Assembly (NCBI GenBank): GCA_963575745.1
Contig: CAUYUJ010014344.1
Location: 350,166-414,165, forward strand
Source of the DNA: Prorocentrum cordatum
Taxonomy: Eukaryota; Sar; Dinophyceae; Prorocentrales; Prorocentraceae
Length of the DNA: 64,000 nucleotides
Direction: 5' to 3'
Positions 10,101 through 19,639 of the stretch are shown piece by piece (the first letter of the stretch is position 1; each line of letters starts with the position of its first letter). The translations under genes and the position numbers were made by a program. The notes beneath the pieces were generated by a model. That model was not told the DNA's origin, did no database searches, and was given only the letters and a program-made list of their open reading frames with translations.

Positions 10101-10539
10101 CGCAGGCCATGTGGAACCACTTCCTGTCCGCGCGCGCCTGGGACCCCGCAGGCGGTGTCACGACGCCTGCCACGCGCCACTCGCCCGCCTCGAAACCTCC
10201 CATGCAGCGCGTGCAGTGAGCCTTCTTGCCGCGGGCCGCCTGGGCGCTGACGCACCAACGAGTGATGCGTCCACCCGTCATGCGGCGCCGCCTCTGTGTT
10301 GGCTGGCCCTCACTGTCACGCATGTGGACGTCGATGTTGCCATCCACTGGGATGTCGGCTGCGTTCACACCTGCCGACGCGGGGGCGGCAGCGGAGGCGC
10401 ACGGGGCGGCCCCAGCACCTCCGCTGCCTCCCGCAGCTGCCAGCACTCCGCCTTCGCCTCGAGCCGCAGCGGCGTTACTCCCAGCCACTCGAGCCCCCGC
10501 ACCTGCGTCCGCAGCGCCGCCAGCGGCCGCCGCCATCCC
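7125..10539 (-). CDS. Non-LTR-type reverse transcriptase (retroelement ORF)
   Basis: An RNA-directed DNA polymerase of a LINE-like element. The frame is open from 10674; the ATG at 10539 (MAAAAGGAADAGAGARV) is a reasonable start and the leading 45 codons abut a microsatellite. Numbering from 10674, a CxxC...HxxC motif (CTRCMGGF, WFHMACVDG) sits at residues 154-191. An RT-0/1-like segment (GIPKATPGDVRAL, RRMVGRS, QQFGLAKDGCGALH) precedes motif A (AVDLGDAFSN, Asp692), motif B (LDQGCPMSPC) and motif C (FLDDAYF, Asp788-Asp789). All catalytic aspartates are present. A Cys-rich stretch (SECTCLNRP) follows before the frame shifts near 7125-7150 into the endonuclease-like tail; the open frame itself runs on to 6895. 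Five palindromes with an invariant core lie in its linkers. The intact RT core over about 1,100 codons suggests fairly recent activity. Confidence 0.85.
7980..8011. repeat. In-ORF palindrome, GGGGCGGCCCC core
   Basis: Arms TGGCGGCGC (7980-7988) and GCGCCGCCA (8003-8011) are perfect complements around TCGGGGCGGCCCCG. The coding strand reads GGAGAAPSAAT. Confidence 0.8.
9100..9151. repeat. In-ORF palindrome, longest arms of the set
   Basis: Arms GGACCCTTTCCCTGG (9100-9114) and CCAGGGAGAGGGTCC (9137-9151) pair over 15 bp with one wobble. The inner part holds ACGCGGGGCGGCCCCAGTG. The coding strand reads DPLPGTGAAPRGPGK. Confidence 0.9.
9893..9933. repeat. In-ORF palindrome, GGGGCTGCCCC core
   Basis: Arms GCGGCAGGGGGC (9893-9904) and GCCCCCTGCCGC (9922-9933) pair perfectly over 12 bp around CTCGGGGCTGCCCCAGT. 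The coding strand reads GGTGAAPRPP. Confidence 0.85.
10387..10428. repeat. In-ORF palindrome, GGGGCGGCCCC core
   Basis: Arms GGCAGCGGAGG (10387-10397) and CCTCCGCTGCC (10418-10428) pair perfectly over 11 bp around CGCACGGGGCGGCCCCAGCA. The coding strand reads GGAGAAPCAS, in the N-terminal low-complexity part of the RT ORF. Confidence 0.85.
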
Positions 10540-10674
10540 AGGACGTCCCTTCAGGGCGAGGAAGAGCGTTCGTAACAGTGAGGGCGCGAGAAAAGGACGG
10601 GTGACTGTCACCCGCGGTTTGAGGGCAGCAGTAGCCCCACCGCCCACAGGCTCCCCAGAGCCCTGGGGGGACAC

Positions 10675-10686
10675 TACTACTATTAT

Positions 10687-10723
<37 letters not shown>

Positions 10724-10806
10724 GCTACTGCTACTGCTACTGCTACTGCTACTGCTACTGCTACTGCTACTACGACTACGATTACTACTACTACTACTAC
10801 TACTAT
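10675..10806. repeat. (CTA)n/(CTG)n microsatellite at an assembly gap
   Basis: CTA repeats with a block of CTGCTA hexamers, running directly into a 100-N gap at 10807-10906. The repeat probably caused the gap. Confidence 0.95.
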
Positions 10807-10906
10807 NNNNNNNNNNNNNNNNNNNNNNNNNNNNNNNNNNNNNNNNNNNNNNNNNNNNNNNNNNNNNNNNNNNNNNNNNNNNNNNNNNNNNNNNNNNNNN
10901 NNNNNN
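10807..10906. other. Assembly gap (100 N)
   Basis: A run of exactly 100 N, the conventional size for a gap of unknown length. The CTA repeat lies to its left and the 77-bp minisatellite to its right. Confidence 0.99.
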
Positions 10907-11462
10907 AGGCGGGGCCTCCCTGGAGAGGCGGGAGGGGCACGAAACCATATAACAAATATGGTTTTCGGATACCCTCCTCGCTCAGGCGGGGCCTCCCTGG
11001 AGGGGTGGGAGGGGCACGAAACCAGGTAAATAGTATGGTATTCCGATACCCTCCTCGCTCAGGCGGGGCCTCCCTGGAGGGGTGGGAGGGGCACGAAACC
11101 ATGTAAATAGTATGGTATTCCGATACCCTCCTCGCTCAGGCGGGGCCTCCCTGGAGGGGTGGGAGGGGCACGAAACCATGTAAATAGTATGGTATTCCGG
11201 TACCCTCCTCGCTCAGGCGGGGCCTCCCTGGAGGGGTGGGAGGGGCACGAAACCATGTAAATAGTATGGTATTCCGATACCCTCCTCGCTCAGGCGGGGC
11301 CTCCCTGGAGGGGTGGGAGGGGCACGAAACCATGTACATAGTATGGTTTTCCGATACCCTCCTCGCTCAGGCGGGGCCTCCCTGGAGGGGTGGGAGGGGC
11401 ACGAAACCATGTAAATAGTATGGTTTTCCGATACCCTCCTCGCTCAGGCGGGGCCTCCCTGG
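10907..11462. repeat. 77-bp tandem minisatellite, ~7 copies
   Basis: Successive GGCGGGGCCTCCCTGGA starts are 77 bp apart (about 10908, 10985, 11062, 11139 and so on). Copies are almost identical, differing at GTAAATAG/GTACATAG and ATTCCG/TTTTCCG. The array begins at the gap, so its true length is unknown. It ends abruptly after CTCCCTGG at 11462 in a GGTAT repeat. Confidence 0.95.
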
Positions 11463-11520
11463 TATGGTATGGTATGGTATGTGTGGTGGGAACTATGGTA
11501 TGGTATGGTGTGTGTGGTAG
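11460..11520. repeat. (GGTAT)n pentanucleotide repeat
   Basis: TGGTATGGTATGGTATG with GTGTGG variants. A similar GGTAT region at 36080-36250 precedes the same conserved module, so the two loci share an ordered composite. Confidence 0.85.
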
Positions 11521-11568
11521 GAATAATATTGTGCTGTATGGAAGATGGAGCGGGAGGTGGGTGGGAAG

Positions 11569-11615
11569 GAGAGGGTGTTCTGGGAAAACAAGAACCCCAC
11601 TCAGGATGTGGGGAA
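11569..11615 (+). repeat. Conserved 47-bp module shared with 36292-36338
   Basis: Begins GAGAGGGTGTTCT and runs through GAAAACAAGAACCCCACTCA. It matches 36292-36338 with about two differences, although the flanks (GGTAT repeat on the left, purine-rich on the right) are only similar in kind. Function unknown. Confidence 0.75.
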
Positions 11616-11639
11616 TTAAGAATAAGCCCCCATACTACG

Positions 11640-11975
11640 ACAATTAAGACGACGAAGAGGAGGAGGAGGAGGTGGAGGAGGAGTGGGAGGCGGAGGATGA
11701 GGAGGCTGAAGAACAATACTAATACGAATGCTAATCAACATAATAGCAATGATAAGACTACTACCCATATTAATACTAATACTTCTAGTATTAGTAATGC
11801 TACTACTAATAATAATGCTAATACTTAAAACATATCCATAGTACCAATAATGCTAATACGAATACGAAGAAAGAGAAAAAGAGGAGGAGGAGGAGGAGGA
11901 GAAGGAGGAGGAGAGGGAGGCGGAGGAGGAGGAGGTGGTGGAGGAGGAGGAGGACACGACGGCGCTCACCACTGA
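11640..11975. other. GGA tract and AT-rich AATACTAATA segment
   Basis: GGA-rich blocks (11653-11700 and 11880-11955) flank an AT-rich stretch of irregular TAATAC/TAATGC units (11717-11850). No gene is seen. The right GGA block ends at the putative 5' region of the signal-peptide ORF. Confidence 0.7.
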
Positions 11976-11981
11976 TCGGAG

Positions 11982-12155
11982 ATGATTTCGTATGTTTCCA
12001 CCTTGAGGTCACTATTGTTCATTATGTTGTTGCTGCTTTCCGCTAAGGTGAGTGTCGTCACACCTGGCGGGCGCCTACTCTCACCAACTATCTTCTTCTG
12101 CGCTCTTTCTCTTTCAGTTTCCGCGGCGCGCGCCAGGTGTGTTAGACCCGAGTCG
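11982..12155 (+). CDS. Possible 5' end of a secreted-protein gene (two exons)
   Basis: ATG at 11982 opens 22 codons (MISYVSTLRSLLFIMLLLLS, then AK): a basic, then strongly hydrophobic N-terminus ending in small residues, as expected of an ER signal peptide. The codon for Lys22 is followed at once by GTGAGTG, and the same phase resumes after TTTCTCTTTCAG at 12118, giving FPRRAPGVLDPSR. A (TTG)n array begins at about 12156 and may be intron 2. The reading frame fits a 70-nt intron exactly. The rest of the gene was not found, so the mature function is unknown. Chance assembly of such signals in repetitive DNA is possible. Confidence 0.45.
12048..12117 (+). other. Candidate 70-nt GT-AG intron
   Basis: Donor AAG|GTGAGTG at 12048 and acceptor CTCTTTCTCTTTCAG|TTT ending at 12117. 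It keeps frame between the signal-peptide exon and the next exon. Canonical GT is notable in a group where GC and GA donors are common. Confidence 0.5.
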
Positions 12156-12241
12156 TTTGTTGTTGTTGTTGTTGCTGTTGCTGTTGTTGTTGTTGTTGTT
12201 GTTGTTGGTGTTGTTGTTGTTGGTGTTGTTGTTGTTGTTGG

Positions 12242-12272
<31 letters not shown>

Positions 12273-12375
12273 GGTGTTGGTGTTGTTGTTGTTGTTGTGG
12301 TGGTGGTGGTGGTGGTTGTTGTTGTTGTTGTTGTGGTGGTGGTGGTGGTGGTGGTGGTTGTTGTTGTTGTTTTCT
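12156..12375. repeat. (TTG)n with (TGG)n blocks
   Basis: TTG repeats with CTG and GGTGTTG interruptions and two GGT blocks (12297-12316 and 12332-12357). It ends in TTTTCTTTTATATC. Confidence 0.95.
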
Positions 12376-12479
12376 TTTATATCTAGCTACATCATAAACG
12401 CGTCAGGCTCTTTCCTTAGGTTAGCCTAGCGCAAAAAGGCGATATGAAAAACATAACGAACTCGAGAAAGATACGGATG

Positions 12480-12910
12480 AGGAGAGGAGGGGAGCGCAAG
12501 AAGGAGGAGGGAGTAAGGAGGAGGAGGAGGGAGAGGAGTAAGGATGAGGGAGGACCGAGGAGAGAGAGCAGGAGGAGTAGGCGTAGGTAGGCGGAGCGTT
12601 ATGAGGCATGAGGAGGATGCGGTGCGAGGAGTGTAGGCTGAGGAGGAGGAGAACCCCCCCTTCCCGCCTCACTCCCTCTGCCGTCTCTGCCTCACTCTGC
12701 ACCACCCCTCCCCACCATCCCCTCCAACCCCTACCCCACCCCCATACCACTCTCCCCCTCGCCCTCCGCCTTTTCCCCTCCCCGCCTCCCTCCCGAGAGA
12801 GCTCCGCCGTCGCCTAATGACCGTCTCCTCCCCTCTGCTAAATCATCTTCGTCTCTCCCCCTCTCCCCCTTATCCCCCCCTCTCCCTCCCCTCCCCGGGC
12901 GTTTCCTCCC
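12480..12910. other. Purine-rich then pyrimidine-rich low-complexity DNA
   Basis: GGA-rich sequence to about 12650 switches to C/T-rich sequence (12655-12910) with ACCCCTCCCCACC-type runs. No gene is supported. Confidence 0.7.
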
Positions 12911-12929
12911 TCCCTCCCTCCCAGTTGGA

Positions 12930-13260
12930 ATGGGGGGAAGGAGGGAGGGAGGGAGAATACGGCGAGAAGGAGGCGGCGGAGAAGAAGACGAGACGGGAGG
13001 AAGGGAGAGAGAGTACGACGAGAAGGAGGCGGCGGAGAAGAAGGCGAGGAGGGAGGGAGGGAGGGAGGGAGGGAGAGCACGACGAGAAGGAGGCGGCGGA
13101 GAAGAAGGCGAGGAGGGAGGGAGGGCGGGCGGGAGGGAGGGAGAGTACGACAAGAAGGAGGCGGCGGAGAAGAAGACGAGAAGAGAGGGAGGGAGGGAGA
13201 ATACGACGAGAGGGAGTCAGGGAAGGGAGGAGGCGGAGAAGACGACGAGAGGGGTGGCAG
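12930..13260. repeat. 56-68-bp degenerate tandem repeat
   Basis: The core GAGAAGGAGGCGGCGGAGAA recurs at about 12964, 13020, 13084 and 13152, separated by GGGA runs of varying length. The unit length drifts by slippage in the GGGA part. The array ends with GGGAGTCAGG variants near 13225. Confidence 0.85.
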
Positions 13261-13319
13261 CCTCCCACCCCTCTCATCGCCTTCCCCCGCCTCCTCTGCC
13301 CTCCCTGCCCCCCCTCCAG

Positions 13320-13450
13320 AGCAGAGCCCTGCCCCAGAGGTTGTGCCCCCGACACAGTATGAGGCTGCTCTGCACCGAGTTCGTTTTCTGCGTGGCGCTC
13401 CTTTGGGAAGAGCTCTGGGCGATTGCGTTCCCTCACGCCTGCCACTCTGA
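13320..13450 (+). CDS. Candidate terminal exon, 43 codons
   Basis: A pyrimidine tract ending CCCCCCTCCAG (AG at 13318-13319) is followed by a frame reading EQSPAPEVVPPTQYEAALHR, then VRFLRGAPLGRALGDCVPSR and a TGA at 13450. Composition looks protein-like, but no family was recognised and an overlapping plus-strand frame is also open. Treated as a possible last exon. Confidence 0.3.
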
Positions 13451-13529
13451 GCCAGCCGGCTTGAGCCAGAGGCTATGCCCCTACTTCCCTTGTTGTCCCC
13501 CGGCCCAGAACCGGGACGCCGTGACCTTC

Positions 13530-13715
13530 CCAGACATCCGGCTGCTCCAATTTTTTGGGGGCGTGGACCCAGGAGGTCCAGACCACTTCCTTGGGACCGG
13601 TTTTTCGTCCTGAGTCGTTTTTTGACGCTCCCGAGGCCCGGCGAGGGCCCCCGGAGGCCGAGAACGGCCAAAATCCCGCCGCTCCAATTTTTTTGAAGCG
13701 TCGGATCTCAGGGTT
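13530..13715 (-). mobile_element. Hairpin-ended element, type A, copy 1
   Basis: Left end CAGACATCCGG with stem GCTCCAA and T6 (13544-13556); right end GCTCCAA-T-run-TTGAAGC then GCGTCGGATCTCAGGG. The core carries GGGACCGGTTTTTCGTCCTG and GAGGCCCGGCGAGGGCCCCC. Both ends have the same hairpin type, and the outer CCCAGACATCCG / CGGATCTCAGGG form an imperfect terminal inverted repeat. A degenerate partial core follows at 13735-13796. Confidence 0.8.
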
Positions 13716-13879
13716 TTGGAACCCCCTCGCCCCCCAGACCGGATTGTCGTCCCGGGCCGTTCTGCTGGCGGCCCCCGGGCCCGGCGAGGGCCCCCATGCA
13801 GAGAGCTTGCAGAGCCTGCCGCCGTGGCTGCGCCACGGCGCGAGGCGGTGAGGGCCCCCTCGCCTGCTTCCCCGAAGAG

Positions 13880-14930
13880 CGCAGACCCCAAAGAGTTCCT
13901 CCTCCTCCGCCTCCTCCTCCACCACCTCCACCTCCACCTCCTCCTGCCTCCTCCTTCTCCTTCACCTCCTCCACCTCCTCCGCCTCCTCCTCCTCCACCT
14001 CCTCCTCCTCCCTTTCCTCTCTTCCTCCTATTAATCCTCCTCCTGCCTCCTCCTCTCCTCCTCCTCCTCCTCCTCCTCCTTCTCCCCTCCTCCTCCTCCC
14101 TGCCTGCCCACCTGGCTACCTCCCTTTCCCCTCTCTCCTCCTCCTCCTCCTCCTCCTCCTTCCTCCTCCTCCCCGCCTCTCCTTCTCCTCTTCCCCCTCT
14201 TGTCTCCCTTCTTTTCCTTCTGTGCCTTTTCCTCCTCCCCTCTCCTCCTCTTCCTCTCCTCCCTTTCCTCCAATTTACTCCTCCTCCTCCTCCTCCTCCT
14301 CCTCCTCTCCTCACTTTTCCTCCTCTTCCTCCTCCTCCTCCTCCTCCTCCGACTCCTCCTCCTCCTCCTTCTCCTCCTCCTCCGCCTCTTCCTTCTCCTC
14401 TTCCCCCTCTTTCCCTCCTTTTTTTATCCTTCCTTCTTCCCTTTTCCATCCTCTCCTCTCCTCCTCTTCCTCCTCCTCCCTTTCCTCCAATTCTCCTCCT
14501 CCTCCTCCTCCTCCTCCTCCTCGCTCCTCCTTCCTCCCTCCGCCTCCTCCTCCTCTACTCTCCTCCTCCTCCTCCTACTCTGCCTCTCCTCCGCCTTCGT
14601 CCTCCTCCTCACGATCCTCCTCCTCCTTCTTCCTCTGCCTCCTCCTCGGCCCATCCTCCTCCTGCCTCCTCATCCTCCTCCTCCTCCTCCTCTGCCTCCT
14701 CCCCGCCTCTCCTCTCCTCCGCCTCCTCCTCCCCTTCTCGTCTGCCTCCTCCTTCCGCCTCCTCCTCCGCCTTTCCATCCTCGTCCCTATTGCTTCTCCT
14801 CCGCCTCCCTCCTCCTCATTCTCCTCCTCCCTCATCCTCCTCCTCCCCTCCCTCTCTGACCTCCACCCCCCTCCACCCCTCCCTCCTCCTCTGCTCCCCC
14901 TCCCCTCCCCTCCTTCGGCCCTCTCGCCGA
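13880..14930. repeat. Polypyrimidine (CCT)n tract, ~1 kb
   Basis: Almost uninterrupted C/T on the plus strand, mostly CCT with CTTCC variants. Open frames here are Pro/Ser/Leu homopolymers on plus and Glu/Arg/Gly on minus, and are not genes. Such tracts lie upstream of several exon-like islands in this window. Confidence 0.95.
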
Positions 14931-14991
14931 GACCCGAGGCGGCCCCGCCCCTTCCCGCCCAGCCCACATCTCGTCGAAATCGTCCCGGACC

Positions 14992-15176
14992 CTGAGATCC
15001 GACGCTCCCAAAAGATTGGAGCAGGCAGTCGTTGGCCGTTTTCGGCCTCCAGGGGCCCTCGCCGGGCCTCGGGAGCGTCAAACAACGATTCAGGACGAAA
15101 AACCGGTCCCAGGGAAGTGGACCGGACTTCCGGGGCCCACGCATCGAAAAAATTGGAGCAGCCGGATGTCTGGGGA
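14992..15176 (+). mobile_element. Hairpin-ended element, type A, copy 2
   Basis: Opposite orientation to copy 1. The left end CTGAGATCCGACGCTCC-CAAAAGATTGGAGCA is a stem with an A-rich loop. The core holds GGGGCCCTCGCCGGGCCTCG, GGACGAAAAACCGGTCCC; the right end is AAAAAATTGGAGCAGCCGGATGTCTGGGG. Confidence 0.8.
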
Positions 15177-15383
15177 TGGACCCCTCCCAGGCAGGGTCAC
15201 TCCAGGCCCACCCTTCGAGGCGGATCCAGCCCTTGGCGAGGAGAGGCCTCCAGGAGGCCCGGCAAGGGACGACAGACGCCTGGGAGGGCCGCCGTTGTCT
15301 CGACCAGCCCTCCTCCGCGAGGAGGTCGGCCACGCGCAGAGGGGGGCAGGGGGGAGGGGGGGAGGTTTCTTAGAAGCCCCCCT

Positions 15384-15441
15384 GCTTCTTAGAAGGCGCG
15401 GGCCTGGTCTGTAGATGTAAGGCCGGCGCCTTCTAAGAAGC
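15384..15441. repeat. Perfect 16-bp palindrome with 26-bp spacer
   Basis: GCTTCTTAGAAGGCGC (15384-15399) is the exact reverse complement of GCGCCTTCTAAGAAGC (15426-15441). TTCTTAGAAG is itself nearly palindromic and recurs as TTTCTTAGAAGCC (15366) and TTCTGAGAAGCC (15446). Confidence 0.85.
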
Positions 15442-15449
15442 CTCCTTCT

Positions 15450-15560
15450 GAGAAGCCTTCCCTCCTCCTTCTCCTCCTCCTCCTCCTCACCCTCCTCCTC
15501 CTCCTCCTCCTTGTCCTCCTCCTCCTCCTCCTCCTCCTCCTCCTCCTCCTCCTCCTCCTC
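15450..15560. repeat. (CCT)n tract upstream of an exon-like island
   Basis: C/T-only repeat ending near 15560, followed within 30 bp by an AG acceptor-like site at 15589-15590. Confidence 0.9.
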
Positions 15561-15590
15561 CTCTGCGCGCCGCCTGGCGTGGCGCCGCAG

Positions 15591-15671
15591 GTACAACCTG
15601 CTCACCGCCCTGGAGCGGCACGGGCAGGGCAGGGGCCTGCCGTTGCTGCCCACGGTGCGGAACTTCTCCAG
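15591..15671 (+). CDS. Candidate internal exon
   Basis: After (CCT)n and GGCGCCGCAG, the frame reads RYNLLTALERHGQGRGLPLL then PTVRNFSR, ending at TCTCCAG|GACGG, which could be a GA donor. No family recognised; the evidence is exon-like composition between a polypyrimidine tract and purine-rich DNA. Confidence 0.3.
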
Positions 15672-15730
15672 GACGGGGGGGAGGAATTGGATGTGTAACA
15701 GGAGGAGGAGAAGGAGGAATTGGATGTGTA

Positions 15731-16650
<920 letters not shown>

Positions 16651-16689
16651 CGTCGTCGACTGAGTAGATGTCCGTCGACGCGTAAGTAG

Positions 16690-17045
16690 GATGTAGTAAG
16701 TAGTAAGTTAGTAGTGTAAGTCTAGTAGTAGTAGTAGTTAGTAGTAGTATAGTAGTGAGTAAGTAGTAGCAGTCTTAGTAAGTAGCAGTAGTAGCACTAC
16801 GTAGCGTGCAGTAGCATAGTAGTAGTAGTAGTAATAGTAGTAGTCAGTATTAGTCGGCGTCGTCGTATAGTAGTAGTAAGAGCACAGCAGCAGCAGCAGT
16901 AGTAGTAGTACTTCAGTAGTAGTAGTTATATAGTCTCTAGTAGTATTTTTATAGTAGTAGTAGCAGCTGTAGTGGTGCAAGTAGTGTCGGTTCGGACGCA
17001 GCACCAGTACATCATGGAGTTTTGCGTAGCAGCAGTAGTCGTAGC

Positions 17046-17080
<35 letters not shown>

Positions 17081-17137
17081 CAGTAGTAGTAGTAGTAGTA
17101 GTAGTAGGAGTAGGAGTCGTAGTGATAGCAGTAGTTA

Positions 17138-17188
<51 letters not shown>

Positions 17189-17242
17189 CAGCAGTAGTAG
17201 TAGTAGTAGTAGGAGTAGGAGTCGTAGTGATAGCAGTAGTTA

Positions 17243-17290
<48 letters not shown>

Positions 17291-17370
17291 CAGTAGCAGT
17301 AGTAGTAGTAACAGTAGTAGTAGTTGTTGTAGTCGTAGTAGTAGTAGTAATAGGAGTAGTCATAGTAGTT
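16690..17370. repeat. (TAG)n microsatellite complex, inverse of the preceding array
   Basis: TAGTAG repeats on the plus strand, the reverse complement of the CTA array just upstream. An internal unit with GGAGTAGGAGTCGTAGTGAT occurs twice (about 17103 and 17211). Confidence 0.95.
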
Positions 17371-17684
17371 GGAATTCGCCCTCCCTCCAAGCTCGCTCCT
17401 CAAATCCCCCTACACCGGTTCATTTCCATTGAGGGAACTGCTTCGTTGGAGCACAGCAGCTTGAAGATCCAGAAGCGTGCCAAAACATTGTTCTCGAGAT
17501 TTCAACGCCACGTATTACCATGACTGCTGCGTCTTGACGTTCCAGAATCGCACCAGAACGTCGTTTTGGGGACTTCGACAAAGCGAATCAACATAACAGA
17601 ACTGTTGCGCACGCATAATCCTGAATCCTTCCCAAACACCAGTTCTGTTACGTTGATCATGGGAATCCGTGAAAGGCTTTCAGC

Positions 17685-18070
17685 TTTTGAAGAAGAATTT
17701 GCGCGGCGCTAAAGCGAGAGCCACATTTTGAAAAGGAACCGCCCTCAATCCGTGAAGCTCTTGCACATGTGTAAAGCGAATGTGCGCGGCGCTCAGGCGT
17801 GAGGAACCCTGGCGAATTGTTTAAAGCGAGTGTGCGCGGCGCTAAGGCGAGAGCCGCATTTTGAAAACGACCCGCCCTCAATCCGTGAAGCTCTTGCAAA
17901 GATGGAAAACGAATGTGCGCGGCGTTGAGGCGAAAGCCACATTTTGAAAACCACCCGCCCTCGATCCGTCAAGCTCTTGCAATTATTTCGGACGAGTGTG
18001 CGCGGCGATAAGACGAGAGCCACATTTTGAAAGCGACCCGCCCACCATCTGTGAAATTGCTGTAATTTGT
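17685..18070. repeat. ~84-bp degenerate tandem repeat, about four copies
   Basis: Units contain TGCGCGGCGCTAAGGCGAGA, CCACATTTTGAAAA and CCGCCCTCAATCCGTGAAGC. GTGTGCGCGGCG-type starts recur near 17783, 17826, 17910 and 17993; the copy near 17783 is truncated. A single inverted copy lies at 56602-56660. Confidence 0.85.
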
Positions 18071-18079
18071 TGAAGCTTC

Positions 18080-18605
18080 GGAGCCATAAGTGGTGAGGAA
18101 GTCTCGGGCGAAACGCCCGGCCCGCCCTAAATTTTGGCCTCGGGATGCGACAGGGAGGAGATACCTACAAGGAGAAACAAATCATGAGGGAAAGTTCGTC
18201 ATGGCGGAGGGTGGTGGGAAGGACGGGGATAAGCGGAGGATTCGGTGGAAAAGGAGGAAGAGGGGGAGGAAAGTTCCGCAGCCATGGTGGTGCAAGCTGG
18301 GGTAGCAGTTTTTGGCACTGTTCGTTCGGCTACGGCACGGGAGCACGAGGGTTGTGCTTGACCCTTGCAACCAGGGCGAGGCGGTCAAATCGAGTCGCAG
18401 ACACAAGCCGTGTAATGCTGACTCTAGAGTGGTAAGCCTGACCGCCATATTCACCTGGGTGGTGACATACATGAAGAAACCCGTGTTCAGTGACGCCGAT
18501 GCCTCGCGCATCGTCCCGCCGGACCGCTTGGCCCCGTCCTTTCGAAGAAAACCACTCGCAGTACACCGCCGTCACTCTAATAGCACAGCTAACCGCAGCA
18601 CGTGC
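18080..18605 (+). other. Low-repeat region with a possible exon
   Basis: Unique-looking sequence between two repeat arrays. A plus frame at about 18430-18600 reads VVSLTAIFTWVVTYMKKPVF then SDADASRIVPPDRLAPSF, which looks protein-like, but I cannot assign a family and splice borders are unclear. Confidence 0.25.
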
Positions 18606-18609
18606 GTTG

Positions 18610-18715
18610 GAGGAGGAGGAGGAGGAGGAGGAGGAGGAGACGAAGAATAAGAAGAAGAAGAAGAAAAAAAAAAAGAGGAAGAAGGACAAGGAGGAGGAAG
18701 AGGAAGGGGATAACC
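18610..18715. repeat. (GGA)n/(GAA)n purine tract
   Basis: Purine-only run with GAGGAGGAG then AAGAAGAAAAAAAAAAAG. Confidence 0.9.
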
Positions 18716-18837
18716 CCGACCACCACCCAGGAACAACCTACAGCTTATCGAAACTCCCCGACGCCATCAGTATTTCCAGACAATCTTGTGGTGTTGCGCC
18801 CCGCGTCGCTCCTTCCTTCATACTCCCTTCTACTTCG

Positions 18838-19610
18838 GCACACCCCTCACACGTTTCGCGACCCCATAGGGGGGCCCACCGAGAGCCCCAGTGGCGGTGC
18901 CTACATGCGTCCGCGCCACAGATTTCGGTACACCCTTCAGACGCCTCGTGGCCCCATATAGAGTTCCACCGAAGGCCCAGTGGCGGTGTCCACACGCGTC
19001 CGCGCCACCCATGTCGGGGCACCCCTCCAACGCTTCGTGGCCCCATAGGGAGCTCCACCGAAGGCCCCAGTGGCGGTGTCCACATGCGTGCGCGCCACCA
19101 GTTGCGGCACACTCCTCATACGCCTCGTGGCCCCATACAGAGCTCCACCGAAGGCCCCAGTGGCGGTGTCCACACGCGTCCGCGCCACCCATGTGGGCAC
19201 ACCCCTCCCACGCTTCGTGGCCCCAGTATGTGAGTTCCACCGAAGGCCCTAGTGGCGGTGTCCACATGCGTCCGCGCCACTCTTGTCGGCACACCCCTCA
19301 GACGCCTCGTGGCCCCATATAGAGTTCCACCGAAGGCTAAGTGGCGGTGTCCACTATCGTTCGCGCCACCCATTTTGGCGCACCCCTCCCACGCTTCGTG
19401 GCCCAATAGGGAGCTCTACCGAAGGCCCCAGTGACGGTGTCCACATGCGTCCGCGCCACCCATTCCGCCGCACCCCTCAGACGTCTCGTGGCCCCACAGG
19501 GAGCTCCATAGAAGGCCCCAGTGGCGGTGTCCACATGCGCCCGCGCCACCCATGTGGGCACACCCCTCACACGTTTCGTGACCCCATAGGGGGAGTTCCA
19601 CCGAAGGCCC
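18838..19610. repeat. 90-bp satellite, about nine copies
   Basis: CACACCCCTCAGACGCCTCG-type starts recur every ~90 bp (18838, 18929, 19018, 19108, 19198, 19290, 19380, 19470, 19559). Because 90 is a multiple of three, long frames are open on both strands and encode a 30-residue repeat. No start, stop or splice context argues for a gene. Confidence 0.9.
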
Positions 19611-19639
19611 TGCGAGACGTTGCCTCGGCCTTCTGGCCT

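Noticed and set aside
13716-15392. Pro/Ser/Leu-rich open frames of up to 558 codons
   Set aside because: Translations of a 1-kb CCT tract; no domain, biased composition and open in several frames.
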